Position numbers and translations under genes: made by a program. From RGIG6178 sp045118975 (GTDB lineage: Bacteria > Bacillota_I > Bacilli_A > RFN20 > DUOF01), in NCBI GenBank assembly GCA_045118975.1, contig JBGVCT010000012.1, forward strand, positions 1 to 14,430: a stretch of DNA of 14,430 bases, read 5' to 3'. Below the pieces are notes generated by a model. It was not told where the DNA came from, searched no databases, and saw only the letters and a program-made list of their open reading frames with translations. Within the stretch, counting starts at the first letter, position 1. The number at the start of each line of letters is the position of its first letter. Positions 7,104-13,052 of this stretch are shown piece after piece.

Positions 7104-8042
7104 CTATCTTCTTTTAAGAAAGTTCTTTATTTCTTCTTTTGTCCCTTCATGAATAGGTTCTTTAATTCCGTCTTTATATTGTTTCTTCACTTTCATAATA
7201 CTAACTTCATCTACTTCTCTTAGCATATGATTTACCATTTCTGGAGTATATGTAGTAACATGAGTAAATTGTTCTAATTTCTCTAAAGCACTACTATCTG
7301 CTTGGACATCTCCCTTACCAGTTATTGCTAATACGTTACCATTATATTCCTCAATCATTTTAATAAAATCTTCATCAGTAAGTGCACCATGTTCTCTCAT
7401 CCATTTAGCAGGTAAAAATGCTCCGTTATAAAAGAAGGTGTCTTTTTTAGATTTATTAGCTTTACTATACAAATCATTTAATTGCTTCATAACTTTTTCT
7501 TTATTTACAACTTTATTTATAAACCAAGCCATAAAACCTTTTTTATTTTCAAACTCTTTTAATATTTGAAAGTTTTGAAACTCCATAGCGCTTCGTAAAC
7601 ATTGTCCTGCTCCACCAAGTAATATTATACTATCTAAATCCGTTTGTTTTGTGAGTAATGTAGCTATCATTGCTCCTTCACTATGACCACATACAATTAC
7701 TTTAGTTTTATCTACATATGGTAATTCTTTCGCGTATTCAATAACACTTTTAGAATCATTTACTAAATCTGATAAGCCTGAACTGTTAAATTTACCTTCT
7801 GACTCATGAGTTCCTCTTTTATCATATCTAACACAAACATATCCCCAGTTAACAAATAAATCTGATAAGGTTTTATAAAAATTTGATTTGAAACCAAATT
7901 GATTACCATCTCTGTCTAATTTTCCTGTCCCCATAACAAGTAACACTAATGGTTTCTTTTCGCCATCATCAATATAACTAACTGTTGCACCTATTTTATT
8001 TTCTCCATTTATTGTAACTCTTTCTTCTTTAATTTCACCCAT
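7104..8042 (-). CDS. Alpha/beta hydrolase (serine esterase/peptidase-like)
   Basis: A 312-residue cytoplasmic hydrolase of the alpha/beta fold. Seen in order: strand and oxyanion region PLVLLVMGTGKLDRDG (about 31-46), VRYDKRGTHESEG (71-83, typical of dienelactone-hydrolase/acylaminoacyl-peptidase-like members), nucleophile elbow GHSEG with S121, a helical cap about 150-215, acid D245 in GKGDVQAD, and histidine H272 in VNHMLRE. All three catalytic residues are present, so it should be active. The substrate is not predictable. The ATG at 8042 follows AGGAG by 8 nt. The gene lies 79 nt after a membrane-bound XRE regulator with no terminator between, so the two are probably co-transcribed. Its own terminator and repeat locus D follow. 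Confidence 0.9.
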   Translation of the reverse strand: MGEIKEERVTINGENKIGATVSYIDDGEKKPLVLLVMGTGKLDRDGNQFGFKSNFYKTLSDLFVNWGYVCVRYDKRGTHESEGKFNSSGLSDLVNDSKSVIEYAKELPYVDKTKVIVCGHSEGAMIATLLTKQTDLDSIILLGGAGQCLRSAMEFQNFQILKEFENKKGFMAWFINKVVNKEKVMKQLNDLYSKANKSKKDTFFYNGAFLPAKWMREHGALTDEDFIKMIEEYNGNVLAITGKGDVQADSSALEKLEQFTHVTTYTPEMVNHMLREVDEVSIMKVKKQYKDGIKEPIHEGTKEEIKNFLKRR

Positions 8043-8121
8043 AGTTCAATCTCCTTTAACTAAATATCCAGTTCTATTTTAATATAGCCTTTATCACTTT
8101 TTAACAAGAAAAGGACTCCCG

Positions 8122-8730
8122 TTATTTACCTATAACCTTTTTATGCCAACACTTTTTATCACATTTAGGACATTTCATTTTTCTTGTTCTTCCTATGTGT
8201 CTAGCCATAAAAACACTCTTATATTTAGGAATATATTTGTAACCACATTCACTACATTCATAATATCCCGCTTTTTGTTCGATATTAATCAAAAATGGAA
8301 CAGCAACTAAAAATGGAATTAAACTTGCTAAAACTACTATAGCTGCTTTCCATTCTTCCATAGGTATTGCTACAACAACAATTATAGAAGATAGTAGAGG
8401 AACTAAACTTAATATTCCTAATATAATTTCAATGTTAAGTAACCTTTTATCACTTTCTTCCTTTTGCTTTACCATATCTAACAAAAGTTCTTCTTGTTTA
8501 TTTTCCACTTGATTCATGACAATTGCCTCGCCATTCAACAATTCGTTAACACTAATCTTTAGAATATTACATAAATCCAACATTAATGAGGAATCTGGCA
8601 TTGTCCTACCAGTTTCCCATTTAGATATCGCCCTATCTGTAATTCCTAATTTTTCTGCTAATTGTGATTGTGTTAGATTTTGTTTTTTCCTACACTCACT
8701 AATAAACTTACCTATTTTAACTTGATCCAT
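8122..8730 (-). CDS. Membrane-bound XRE-family regulator with zinc-ribbon tail
   Basis: A three-part protein of 202 residues. Residues about 5-62 are a Cro/C1-type helix-turn-helix (IGKFISECRKKQNLTQSQLAEKLGIT, then ISKWETGRTMPD). A charged helix (KQEELLLDMVKQKEESDKR) follows. Two hydrophobic segments at about 98-118 and 128-148 should anchor it in the membrane. The C-terminus carries CSECG and CPKC pairs, predicted to bind zinc, with basic residues between them. I start it at the ATG at 8730, preceded by AAGGAAGTG; the in-frame ATG at 8754 has no RBS and adds residues outside the HTH fold. It probably regulates itself and the alpha/beta hydrolase behind it in response to a membrane or envelope signal; that role is inferred from domain order. 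Confidence 0.88.
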   Translation of the reverse strand: MDQVKIGKFISECRKKQNLTQSQLAEKLGITDRAISKWETGRTMPDSSLMLDLCNILKISVNELLNGEAIVMNQVENKQEELLLDMVKQKEESDKRLLNIEIILGILSLVPLLSSIIVVVAIPMEEWKAAIVVLASLIPFLVAVPFLINIEQKAGYYECSECGYKYIPKYKSVFMARHIGRTRKMKCPKCDKKCWHKKVIGK

Positions 8731-8820
8731 AGAGGTCACTTCCTTTACATACATGATATAGTAAAATCAATAATAAATAAACATACCCGTGGTTGAGTTA
8801 GGATTTTTATTGAATTTGAT

Positions 8821-8851
8821 AAAAGAAAAAGACCCACTATCGTGAGCCCTT
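8821..8851 (-). terminator. Terminator of the HD-domain gene (locus G)
   Basis: Minus strand AAGGGCTCAC / GTGGGTCTTT (about 8842-8851 with 8828-8837), loop of four, several G-U pairs, then T-rich sequence. The G-U pairs make it minus-strand specific. It lies about 80 nt past the stop at 8933. Confidence 0.65.
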
Positions 8852-8916
8852 AACTACTTAAATTCTACCACTAACCCAAATCATAAACAATAAAAGGAAA
8901 TAGGAAATTAGCACCC
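8852..8916. repeat. Modular intergenic repeat, locus G (single box)
   Basis: It has the same order as the other loci: terminator, short linker, then one TAGCACCC box at 8909-8916, 16 bp before the 3' end of the HD-domain gene. No TAATCGTTA box is seen. Weak member. Confidence 0.4.
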
Positions 8917-8932
8917 TATTATATAATACAAA

Positions 8933-9499
8933 TCAATCCACTATTAATATACTACAAATTGTCTCATATCTATCCTTAAATTCAATTTTTGTCATTTCAC
9001 TTAAATCATTATAATCTTTTTCAAAACACGCTTTAAGCCACGATTTTATTTCTTCTAATTTAACATTGTTTCTATTAAATGCTGAATTGAATAACATAGG
9101 AATATTATCAAAATGAGCTAATATATCGGCATCTGCAACACATTGTTGTTCAATATTAGATGTGTTTTTACTAGACCTATGCTTCAAAACACAAGAAACA
9201 ACTGCATCTATTCTATCTTTTGGATAATTAACTCCATTTAACATTTCTCTAGCGATATTGGCACCATTAATATGATGATCTTTCCTCTCTCCTACATTAG
9301 CCATCAACGCAACATCATGCAATAAAGCCCCTAACTCTACTATTTCTATATCGGCACCATACTTTTTAGCTAACTCTTTAGCTTCCTTAACAACATATTT
9401 AACATGCTGTTCCCAAAAATTATAATTATCAATAGACGTCTCTACATATTTTTCATTTAATAACAAAATTTCTTTTGTTATCAATTCTACATAACTCAT
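8933..9499 (-). CDS. HD-domain metal-dependent phosphohydrolase
   Basis: A 188-residue soluble protein of the HD superfamily, whose members hydrolyse nucleotides or phosphate esters with bound divalent metal. Seen: first His H32 in EQHVKYVV, the HD pair H61-D62 in LLHDVAL, DHHINGANIA (74-83), H107 in VLKHRSS and the distal DADILAHFDNI with D123 and D125. The set resembles YpgQ/YedJ-type small HD hydrolases. The ATG at 9499 has GAGGTG 5 nt upstream; the in-frame start at 9526 adds only MMKKLRGGY, which contains that RBS. It follows the membrane protein at 9560 by 60 nt with no terminator, so they are likely one operon. This is the only gene here ending in TGA; another 24 codons stay open after it, but Trp is TGG throughout, so TGA is read as stop. 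Confidence 0.9.
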   Translation of the reverse strand: MSYVELITKEILLLNEKYVETSIDNYNFWEQHVKYVVKEAKELAKKYGADIEIVELGALLHDVALMANVGERKDHHINGANIAREMLNGVNYPKDRIDAVVSCVLKHRSSKNTSNIEQQCVADADILAHFDNIPMLFNSAFNRNNVKLEEIKSWLKACFEKDYNDLSEMTKIEFKDRYETICSILIVD

Positions 9500-9559
9500 A
9501 TAACCACCTCTTAATTTTTTCATCAACAGTCTAGCAAAAAATGCCTTAGAGTTTATAAA

Positions 9560-10024
9560 TTAATTTTTATTATTTATCGCTTTATCTTTTTCTATTGAAC
9601 TTAATCCCATGACAAAGTATATAAATGCACAAATCGCAAATATAACAATACCGATAACAGCCATAGCCACTTGATTTTTTATGTTAAAAGCGAAATATAT
9701 TATATATCCTAAAAATATAGCAACTTGTAAAAAATCTATATATTTCTTTCTTTTGTAGTACCCTGGGCCTTTTTTTACCCCAATAAGACTGTTACCTTCA
9801 TGAACAATCCCCGTATTATACAACTCACTTCCTGCTAGAATCTCAAGCTGATGAGATAACACCAATCCAAAAAATATGATCATAGCTGGCATAATCATTA
9901 CAGAAAGAATTAAAAGTTCTTGCCAAATACTTACCCACGCCACACCAACTACAAGTGAAAAAGCGAGCAAAATTAAAAATATATTTAATCCTTTCCACGC
10001 TATATTACCCAATTTATTTAACAT
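9560..10024 (-). CDS. Four-helix integral membrane protein, unknown function
   Basis: About 154 residues, four predicted membrane helices: roughly 10-32 (IFLILLAFSLVVGVAWVSI), 36-58 (LLILSVMIMPAMIIFFGLVL), 100-117 (VAIFLGYIIYFAF) and 121-144 (AVIGIVIFAICAFIYFVMG). A soluble loop lies between helices 2 and 3 (LEILAGSELYNTGIVHEGN, then KKGPGYYKRKKYID). I do not recognise the family. The start is uncertain. The GTG at 10048 lies inside AGGTGAT and close to the predicted transcription start, so the ATG at 10024 is preferred. That ATG overlaps the stop of a seven-codon leader ORF (10018-10041), which suggests coupled translation. It is probably co-transcribed with the HD-domain hydrolase. Confidence 0.75.
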   Translation of the reverse strand: MLNKLGNIAWKGLNIFLILLAFSLVVGVAWVSIWQELLILSVMIMPAMIIFFGLVLSHQLEILAGSELYNTGIVHEGNSLIGVKKGPGYYKRKKYIDFLQVAIFLGYIIYFAFNIKNQVAMAVIGIVIFAICAFIYFVMGLSSIEKDKAINNKN

Positions 10025-10041
10025 ATTAGTATATTTCGCAT
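10018..10041 (-). other. Seven-codon leader ORF overlapping the membrane protein start
   Basis: Minus strand ATG at 10041 lies four bases after AGGTG and reads MRNILIC-stop. Its TAA overlaps the ATG of the membrane protein gene (ATGTTAA). Either a coupling leader peptide, or the mark of a one-base frameshift in the original N-terminus. Confidence 0.35.
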
Positions 10042-10056
10042 AAATCACCTAAAAAA

Positions 10057-10085
10057 ATTCTATCATTTAAAAATTCATCATTCAA
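10057..10085 (-). promoter_or_regulatory. Promoter of the 9560-8933 operon
   Basis: Minus strand TTGAAT (10080-10085), 17-bp spacer, TAGAAT (10057-10062; five of six). The start near 10050 leaves almost no leader before AGGTGA. Confidence 0.5.
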
Positions 10086-10103
10086 TTAATATACAAGTTA
10101 AAT

Positions 10104-10133
10104 AAAAAAACTCCGATACTAGTGTATCAGAGT
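10104..10133 (-). terminator. Terminator of the SGNH esterase gene (locus E)
   Basis: Minus strand ACTCTGATAC / GTATCGGAGT (10124-10133 with 10110-10119), loop of four, seven T. The stem is a sequence variant of the terminator at 13053-13083. Confidence 0.88.
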
Positions 10134-10190
10134 AATGCTCAAATTCTGATTCTAACTACAATTTTTGAAACTAAATCCAATTTTTTCCAT
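10134..10190. repeat. Modular intergenic repeat, locus E (linker only)
   Basis: The + strand linker carries TTCTAACTACAATTTTTGAA, matching locus B (TTCTAACTACACTTTTTGAA at 12189-12208) at 19 of 20 positions, then AAATCCAATTTTT. The 31-bp units are not recognisable up to the esterase stop at 10221. Confidence 0.55.
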
Positions 10191-10220
10191 CTCTATTTGC
10201 CTTACTATACTTACTAATAA

Positions 10221-10859
10221 TTATAAATTTAACTTTTTAATATTTTCGTATACTTTATCAGACAAAATTTTGTGACTTTTTTTAGTTAAATGAACACCAT
10301 CTATACCCGTTTGTAAATCCGTATTATCTATATAGCAAACATTCTCTTTATTGCAATATTCTTTCATTAATATATTCAATTGTACGCTCTTTAGTTGGGC
10401 ACCTACATATTTATTTTTTTCTTTAGAATATTCACTAGTTTCGGTCACAAACGGAACTCCTGATATTATGAGTTTTGGAGAGCTGTTATCTATTTGCGAT
10501 CTATAATTCAATATAAAATCAACATATTTTTTCATCATGATTAGAACATCACTAGCTTCATTATTAAAATCAAATTTCAACTCATTGGTGCCAAGCATTA
10601 AAACAATCACATCTATTTTATCGTGAGTTTCCATACACGGTTTTAGATATGCAAAGCCGTTTTTTCCTTCTTTTCCTGGTCTTCTATCTTCTGAAAATAA
10701 TGTCCTAGAATTCAAACCTTCTTCAACAACTTCAAACTTGCTGCCTAATTTACTTTGTAAGACTTTTGTCCATCTTTCTGTATTACCATATCTTAAATGA
10801 TCTGAACCCGATATATATCCCCACGTATTAGAATCACCATAGCATAAAATTCTTTTCAT
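10221..10859 (-). CDS. SGNH/GDSL-family esterase
   Basis: A 212-residue serine hydrolase without signal peptide. Block I is YGDSNTWG with nucleophile S10; block II has G48 in EEGLNSRT; block III is MLGTNE with N92; block V is DGVHL with D187 and H190. All SGNH residues are present. GLNSRT followed by a charged loop and FAYLKPCMETH before the GTNE strand resembles the arylesterase/acyltransferase branch typified by the mycobacterial MsAcT enzyme rather than TesA. The substrate is probably a short-chain or aryl ester. The ATG at 10859 follows GGTGAT by 6-8 nt. It is a single-gene unit whose promoter, RBS and upstream terminator are near copies of those before the MBL hydrolase gene at 6118. Confidence 0.92.
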   Translation of the reverse strand: MKRILCYGDSNTWGYISGSDHLRYGNTERWTKVLQSKLGSKFEVVEEGLNSRTLFSEDRRPGKEGKNGFAYLKPCMETHDKIDVIVLMLGTNELKFDFNNEASDVLIMMKKYVDFILNYRSQIDNSSPKLIISGVPFVTETSEYSKEKNKYVGAQLKSVQLNILMKEYCNKENVCYIDNTDLQTGIDGVHLTKKSHKILSDKVYENIKKLNL

Positions 10860-10891
10860 ATTTTTATCACCATTTTCATTATACTATATTT
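10854..10891 (-). promoter_or_regulatory. Promoter/RBS block shared with the MBL hydrolase gene
   Basis: Perfect TATAAT on the minus strand (10878-10883) within ATAGTATAATGA, then GGTGAT and ATG. It matches 6901-6938 at 37 of 38 positions. No good -35 is visible. Confidence 0.65.
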
Positions 10892-10914
10892 CTAGTTATA
10901 AATATAAAATCGGC

Positions 10915-10944
10915 AAAAAAAGTTGAACACTATTGTATCCAACT
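10915..10944 (-). terminator. Terminator of the lipoprotein gene (locus F)
   Basis: Minus strand AGTTGGATAC / GTGTTCAACT, loop of four, seven T; identical over 30 bp to 6962-6991. It lies about 170 nt past the lipoprotein stop, so the transcript carries repeat locus F in its 3' tail. Confidence 0.85.
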
Positions 10945-11020
10945 TATGCTTTACATTTGGTTGTGCCTACACTTTTTGAAAACTTTCAATTTTTCTCTAA
11001 AAATTTTTAGCACCCACCTA
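10945..11020. repeat. Modular intergenic repeat, locus F
   Basis: The linker contains 27 bp (10954-10980) identical to locus A, then a diverged stretch and one TAGCACCC box at 11008-11015, followed by a degenerate TAGTTAA. It joins features of loci A and D, showing that the element modules have recombined. Confidence 0.7.
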
Positions 11021-11113
11021 GTTAATTTTCTCAAGATTTTTACCATCATATGTATCAAATTTATCAAAGCAATCTTTCATATACCTAGCACACAAGTTAT
11101 GTACTATCCATTT
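11018..11113 (-). pseudogene. Coding-like fragment after the lipoprotein gene
   Basis: One base out of frame with the end of the lipoprotein gene, the minus strand stays open for about 32 codons: NNKWIVHNLCARY, then MKDCFDKFDTYDGKNLEKIN-stop. The internal ATG (11080) has only AGG three bases upstream. It may be a lost C-terminal extension, a remnant of another gene, or chance in AT-rich DNA. Confidence 0.22.
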
Positions 11114-11114
11114 A

Positions 11115-11933
11115 TTATTTCTTTAAGTTATACCACGTTTTTATATGATGAATAGCCACTCCAAAATCACTAGGCATTAGCCCTCTAACATTAGCAATTT
11201 CTTCTTCCAAAATCTTTTTACCTTCTTCTTGAAAAGAAACATTATCGCCTTCGTCACTTTTTGTTTCAACGCCTAAAAACAACTTCTTATTATTTTCTTT
11301 AGCGTATTCTATTTCATCTTTTGAAATTGAATATATATCTTGATAATTATCTCTATAACTCATTAAAAATATTCTATTTGCTATATCAATCATATGTTCA
11401 TATGCTGGCTTTTTACTATTTTCAAAATCTATTAAATCATCGAACCAAAAAGGAATATCATAATCAAATGTAACATCAGGAAAATCAACATTAAGTCTAT
11501 TTGCTAATTGTATTAAACTCAAAATTAAATTTTGTCTATTGGAACTAAAATCAGGATTTTGATGAGGCTCAATATCTAAATGTATTCCATCAAATTTTTG
11601 ATTTGAATATTCATTTTGATATTTCTCATATAAAGAAATTTTATCATATAACTTATTTGAATTATCAAGCCACTGATATTCACCTGCCAACCAATATACT
11701 TTCATATTAAAAGCATTGGCTTTCTCAATAAAATTTGCAGTTTTACTGTTAAAATCATCACTGCAATAATATATTTCCGTAACATTATTATACCTTGCAA
11801 AATTCAGATAGGTATCATCAAGAGTATCATCCCACCACCATACGCCTAACTGAATTTCTTTTTTATAGCAAGCGCATCCTCCAATACTCACTAAAAATAA
11901 GAAACAAGTTAATATAATTAAAATTTTTTTCAC
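11115..11933 (-). CDS. Secreted lipoprotein with GH18-like TIM-barrel motif
   Basis: A 272-residue exported lipoprotein. Residues 1-19 are a signal peptide (MKK, hydrophobic core, SIGG) with lipid-modified C20. The mature part starts QLGVWWWDDTLDD and contains FDGIHLDIEPH at 114-124, with D115, D120 and E122 in the spacing of the glycoside hydrolase 18 catalytic motif (DG-x-D-x-D-x-E with one Asp missing). It ends in a strand-like GVAIHHIKTWYN. Strands such as VTEIYYCSDD, KVYWLAGEYQW and RIFLMSYRD fit a barrel. It probably acts on an extracellular polysaccharide or peptidoglycan-related glycan at the outer face of the membrane. The start is GTG at 11933, preceded by GGGGG about 7 nt away. Catalytic activity is an inference, because the family outside this motif is not recognised. 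Confidence 0.75.
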   Translation of the reverse strand: MKKILIILTCFLFLVSIGGCACYKKEIQLGVWWWDDTLDDTYLNFARYNNVTEIYYCSDDFNSKTANFIEKANAFNMKVYWLAGEYQWLDNSNKLYDKISLYEKYQNEYSNQKFDGIHLDIEPHQNPDFSSNRQNLILSLIQLANRLNVDFPDVTFDYDIPFWFDDLIDFENSKKPAYEHMIDIANRIFLMSYRDNYQDIYSISKDEIEYAKENNKKLFLGVETKSDEGDNVSFQEEGKKILEEEIANVRGLMPSDFGVAIHHIKTWYNLKK

Positions 11934-11951
11934 AATAATTCCCCCACTTAA

Positions 11952-11980
11952 TTATACATTTTCATTATTATAACAAATGT
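11952..11980 (-). promoter_or_regulatory. -10 boxes upstream of the lipoprotein gene
   Basis: Two perfect TATAAT hexamers lie on the minus strand 14 bp apart within this interval; the nearer one is preceded by TG. No convincing -35. Both lie within 45 bp of the GTG start at 11933. Confidence 0.4.
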
Positions 11981-12116
11981 TAAAAGCAATATCTTCAATA
12001 CACCATCTAAGCTCATTTCCGATAATTTGTCTTCCATCTTCTTTATTTGCAAAAATTCTATCATCACTTTAGAGAACAAACAATAAAAAGATTCTAAAAT
12101 TCCCACATTTCATTAT
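11952..12116 (-). pseudogene. Decayed gene fragment upstream of the lipoprotein gene
   Basis: In a single minus-strand frame, MKCGNFRIFLLFVL is followed by TAA (12069-12071), then 38 open codons containing SDDRIFANKEDGRQIIGNEL, RWCIEDIAFNICYNNENV and a stop at 11952-11954. The amino-acid mix (Trp, Cys, Asp, Gly) is protein-like rather than the Phe/Leu/Lys/Asn mix expected of random AT-rich DNA. I do not recognise the parent protein. A second frame over the same bases is also open (MEDKLSEMSLDGVLKI), which weakens the case. The rest of the spacer to 12144 shows nothing else. Confidence 0.35.
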
Positions 12117-12144
12117 CACAAAAATATAAAAAATAAGAAGAAAC

Positions 12145-12173
12145 AAAAAACGAACACCTAGATATGTGTTCGT
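12145..12173 (-). terminator. Terminator of repeat locus B
   Basis: Minus strand ACGAACAC / GTGTTCGT (12166-12173 with 12150-12157), eight-base loop, six T. Same stem as locus A; the loop differs. Confidence 0.85.
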
Positions 12174-12330
12174 ATTCGACTCATTTGGTTCTAACTACAC
12201 TTTTTGAAACCAAGTCCAAAAACGACTATTTTTCTTTAGCACCCCTGCCCTTGTAATCGTTATAAGGTTAGAGTAATCGTTAAATTGTAGCACCCCTACC
12301 TTTGTAATCGTTTATAGAGTACCTACTTTT
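12174..12330. repeat. Modular intergenic repeat, locus B (best preserved)
   Basis: + strand order: linker with CGACTCATTTGGTT and TACACTTTTTGAA, then CGACTATTTTTCTT, then the unit array. TAGCACCC boxes start at 12237 and 12288; TAATCGTT boxes at 12254, 12274 and 12305. The box spacing is 17 bp in both units. The first unit carries an extra 20-bp copy of its TAATCGTTA half. The repeat is enclosed by terminators on both sides and could be transcribed separately. Confidence 0.82.
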
Positions 12331-12339
12331 GAAAGTAAA
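12311..12339 (-). promoter_or_regulatory. Candidate promoter inside locus B
   Basis: Minus strand TTTACT (12334-12339), 17-bp spacer, TATAAA (12311-12316), directly after the terminator of the 12377 gene. Transcription would run through the repeat array and stop at 12145-12173, giving an RNA of about 160 nt without a convincing ORF. Confidence 0.35.
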
Positions 12340-12362
12340 AAGATGCCTTTTCAGCACCTTTT
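12337..12362 (-). terminator. Terminator of the 12377 gene
   Basis: Minus strand AAAAGGTGC / GCATCTTTT (12354-12362 with 12338-12346; one G-U pair), loop of seven, T-rich tail. It lies 14 nt past the stop. Confidence 0.8.
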
Positions 12363-12376
12363 AATCCCAAATTATA

Positions 12377-12886
12377 TTACCTTTTAAATGTTGTAATAGG
12401 TTTAATATTTCTATTACTTTCTTTAATTTCTTCTAAATCTTTTCTCATAGCTTCATAACCTCTAGTAAATACAAAATCAGTTACCAAATTAGAAAAATGA
12501 TCCATTTTATCATTTATTTCTTCATCTTGGAATCTAACTAAAATGTTATCTATCTCTTCTTGCTTAAAATCGATATATAATCTATCATTAACAACATCAT
12601 ATTCAACTTTCTTATCCAATTCTTTCAATACTTCTTTTAAGCATCTTGAAAATCTATCTTCCCACTTGTAGTGATTTGCAAAATATTCTTCAGTATCTAT
12701 TAAAATAGAAAAATCCTTTTCCCATCCATTACCTTGATACATAATCTTTTCAATAGATTCCTTATATGTATTAGGTAAAGAAATAGTTCTTACACTTTTG
12801 TCCTTCAAATTTATCACCTTAGATTTATCTGCTAACATAGCTAGTAATAAATAAGTAAAATCTTTTATATCCATTGCCTTTGTCAT
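12377..12886 (-). CDS. Hypothetical cytoplasmic protein
   Basis: A 169-residue soluble protein; family not recognised. It begins with a hydrophobic helix (DIKDFTYLLLAMLADKSKV), followed by a short strand region (VRTISLPNTYKESIEKI), a Trp/Tyr/Phe-rich middle (NGWEKDFSILIDTEEYFANH, then YKWEDRFSRC) and a highly charged helical C-terminal half (KEVLKELDKK, LEEIKESNRN). No signal peptide and no catalytic motif. The length and N-terminal helix-then-strand pattern would suit a small DNA-associated or phage/plasmid-type accessory protein, but nothing proves this. The ATG at 12886 has GGTG 6 nt upstream, preferred over the internal ATG of MDIKDF, which has no correctly spaced site. Its promoter lies inside repeat locus C and its terminator is followed by locus B. 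Confidence 0.7.
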   Translation of the reverse strand: MTKAMDIKDFTYLLLAMLADKSKVINLKDKSVRTISLPNTYKESIEKIMYQGNGWEKDFSILIDTEEYFANHYKWEDRFSRCLKEVLKELDKKVEYDVVNDRLYIDFKQEEIDNILVRFQDEEINDKMDHFSNLVTDFVFTRGYEAMRKDLEEIKESNRNIKPITTFKR

Positions 12887-12902
12887 TTATATCACCAACG
12901 TT

Positions 12903-12931
12903 ATTTTAACACGACTCCAGCACACTAACAA
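12903..12931 (-). promoter_or_regulatory. Promoter of the 12377 gene, within repeat locus C
   Basis: Minus strand TTGTTA (12926-12931), 17-bp spacer, TAAAAT (12903-12908; five of six). It lies in the shortened linker of locus C, so here the repeat forms the gene's upstream region rather than a 3' tail. Confidence 0.5.
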
Positions 12932-13050
12932 CAATTATTTTTAGCACCCTACCAAAAGTAATCGTTAAATTGTAACACCCTTAAAAAAAGCATTAGCACC
13001 CTCACCCCTAGTAAACGTTATAAAGTTGCTACTCAATCGTTATAAGGTTA
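12909..13050. repeat. Modular intergenic repeat, locus C
   Basis: The shortened linker begins ACGACTC and ends TATTTTTTAGCACCC, as if locus B had lost its middle. Units: TAGCACCC 12942, TAATCGTTA 12959, TAACACCC 12973, TAGCACCC 12994, TAAACGTTA 13012 and AATCGTTATAAGGTTA from 13035. Spacing of the first unit is 17 and 14 bp, as at loci A and B; later spacing is irregular (21, 18). The minus-strand terminator adjoining it belongs to the GrpB gene. Confidence 0.72.
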
Positions 13051-13052
13051 AT

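Noticed and set aside
8852..8932. Readthrough of the HD-domain gene past TGA (24 further open codons) as a sign of TGA = Trp
   Set aside because: Trp is encoded by TGG throughout the window and the HD domain is already complete; the extension overlaps the locus G repeat.
5961..12330. Small conserved peptide encoded by the repeats (ILKKNSHSWTGIQKV at locus A, VLKKNSRFWTWFQKV at locus B)
   Set aside because: Base differences between the copies fall mostly at first and second codon positions, the 31-bp unit is not a multiple of three, locus F breaks the frame, and no start with an RBS is present.
5940..12330. Classical integron attC sites
   Set aside because: Single GTTAAAT/ATTTAAC cores occur in the units and TCTAAC/GTTAGA flank part of locus B, but the pair is not present at A or the other loci and no integrase is in the window.
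6018..12330. T-box riboswitch (minus-strand GGGGTGCTAC resembles the T-box GGGTGG motif)
   Set aside because: No stem I, specifier loop or antiterminator pairing, several tandem copies, and no aminoacyl-tRNA synthetase or amino-acid gene downstream.
6003..13050. CRISPR array
   Set aside because: The 31-bp units follow one another directly with no unique spacers, the copies are degenerate, and there are no cas genes.
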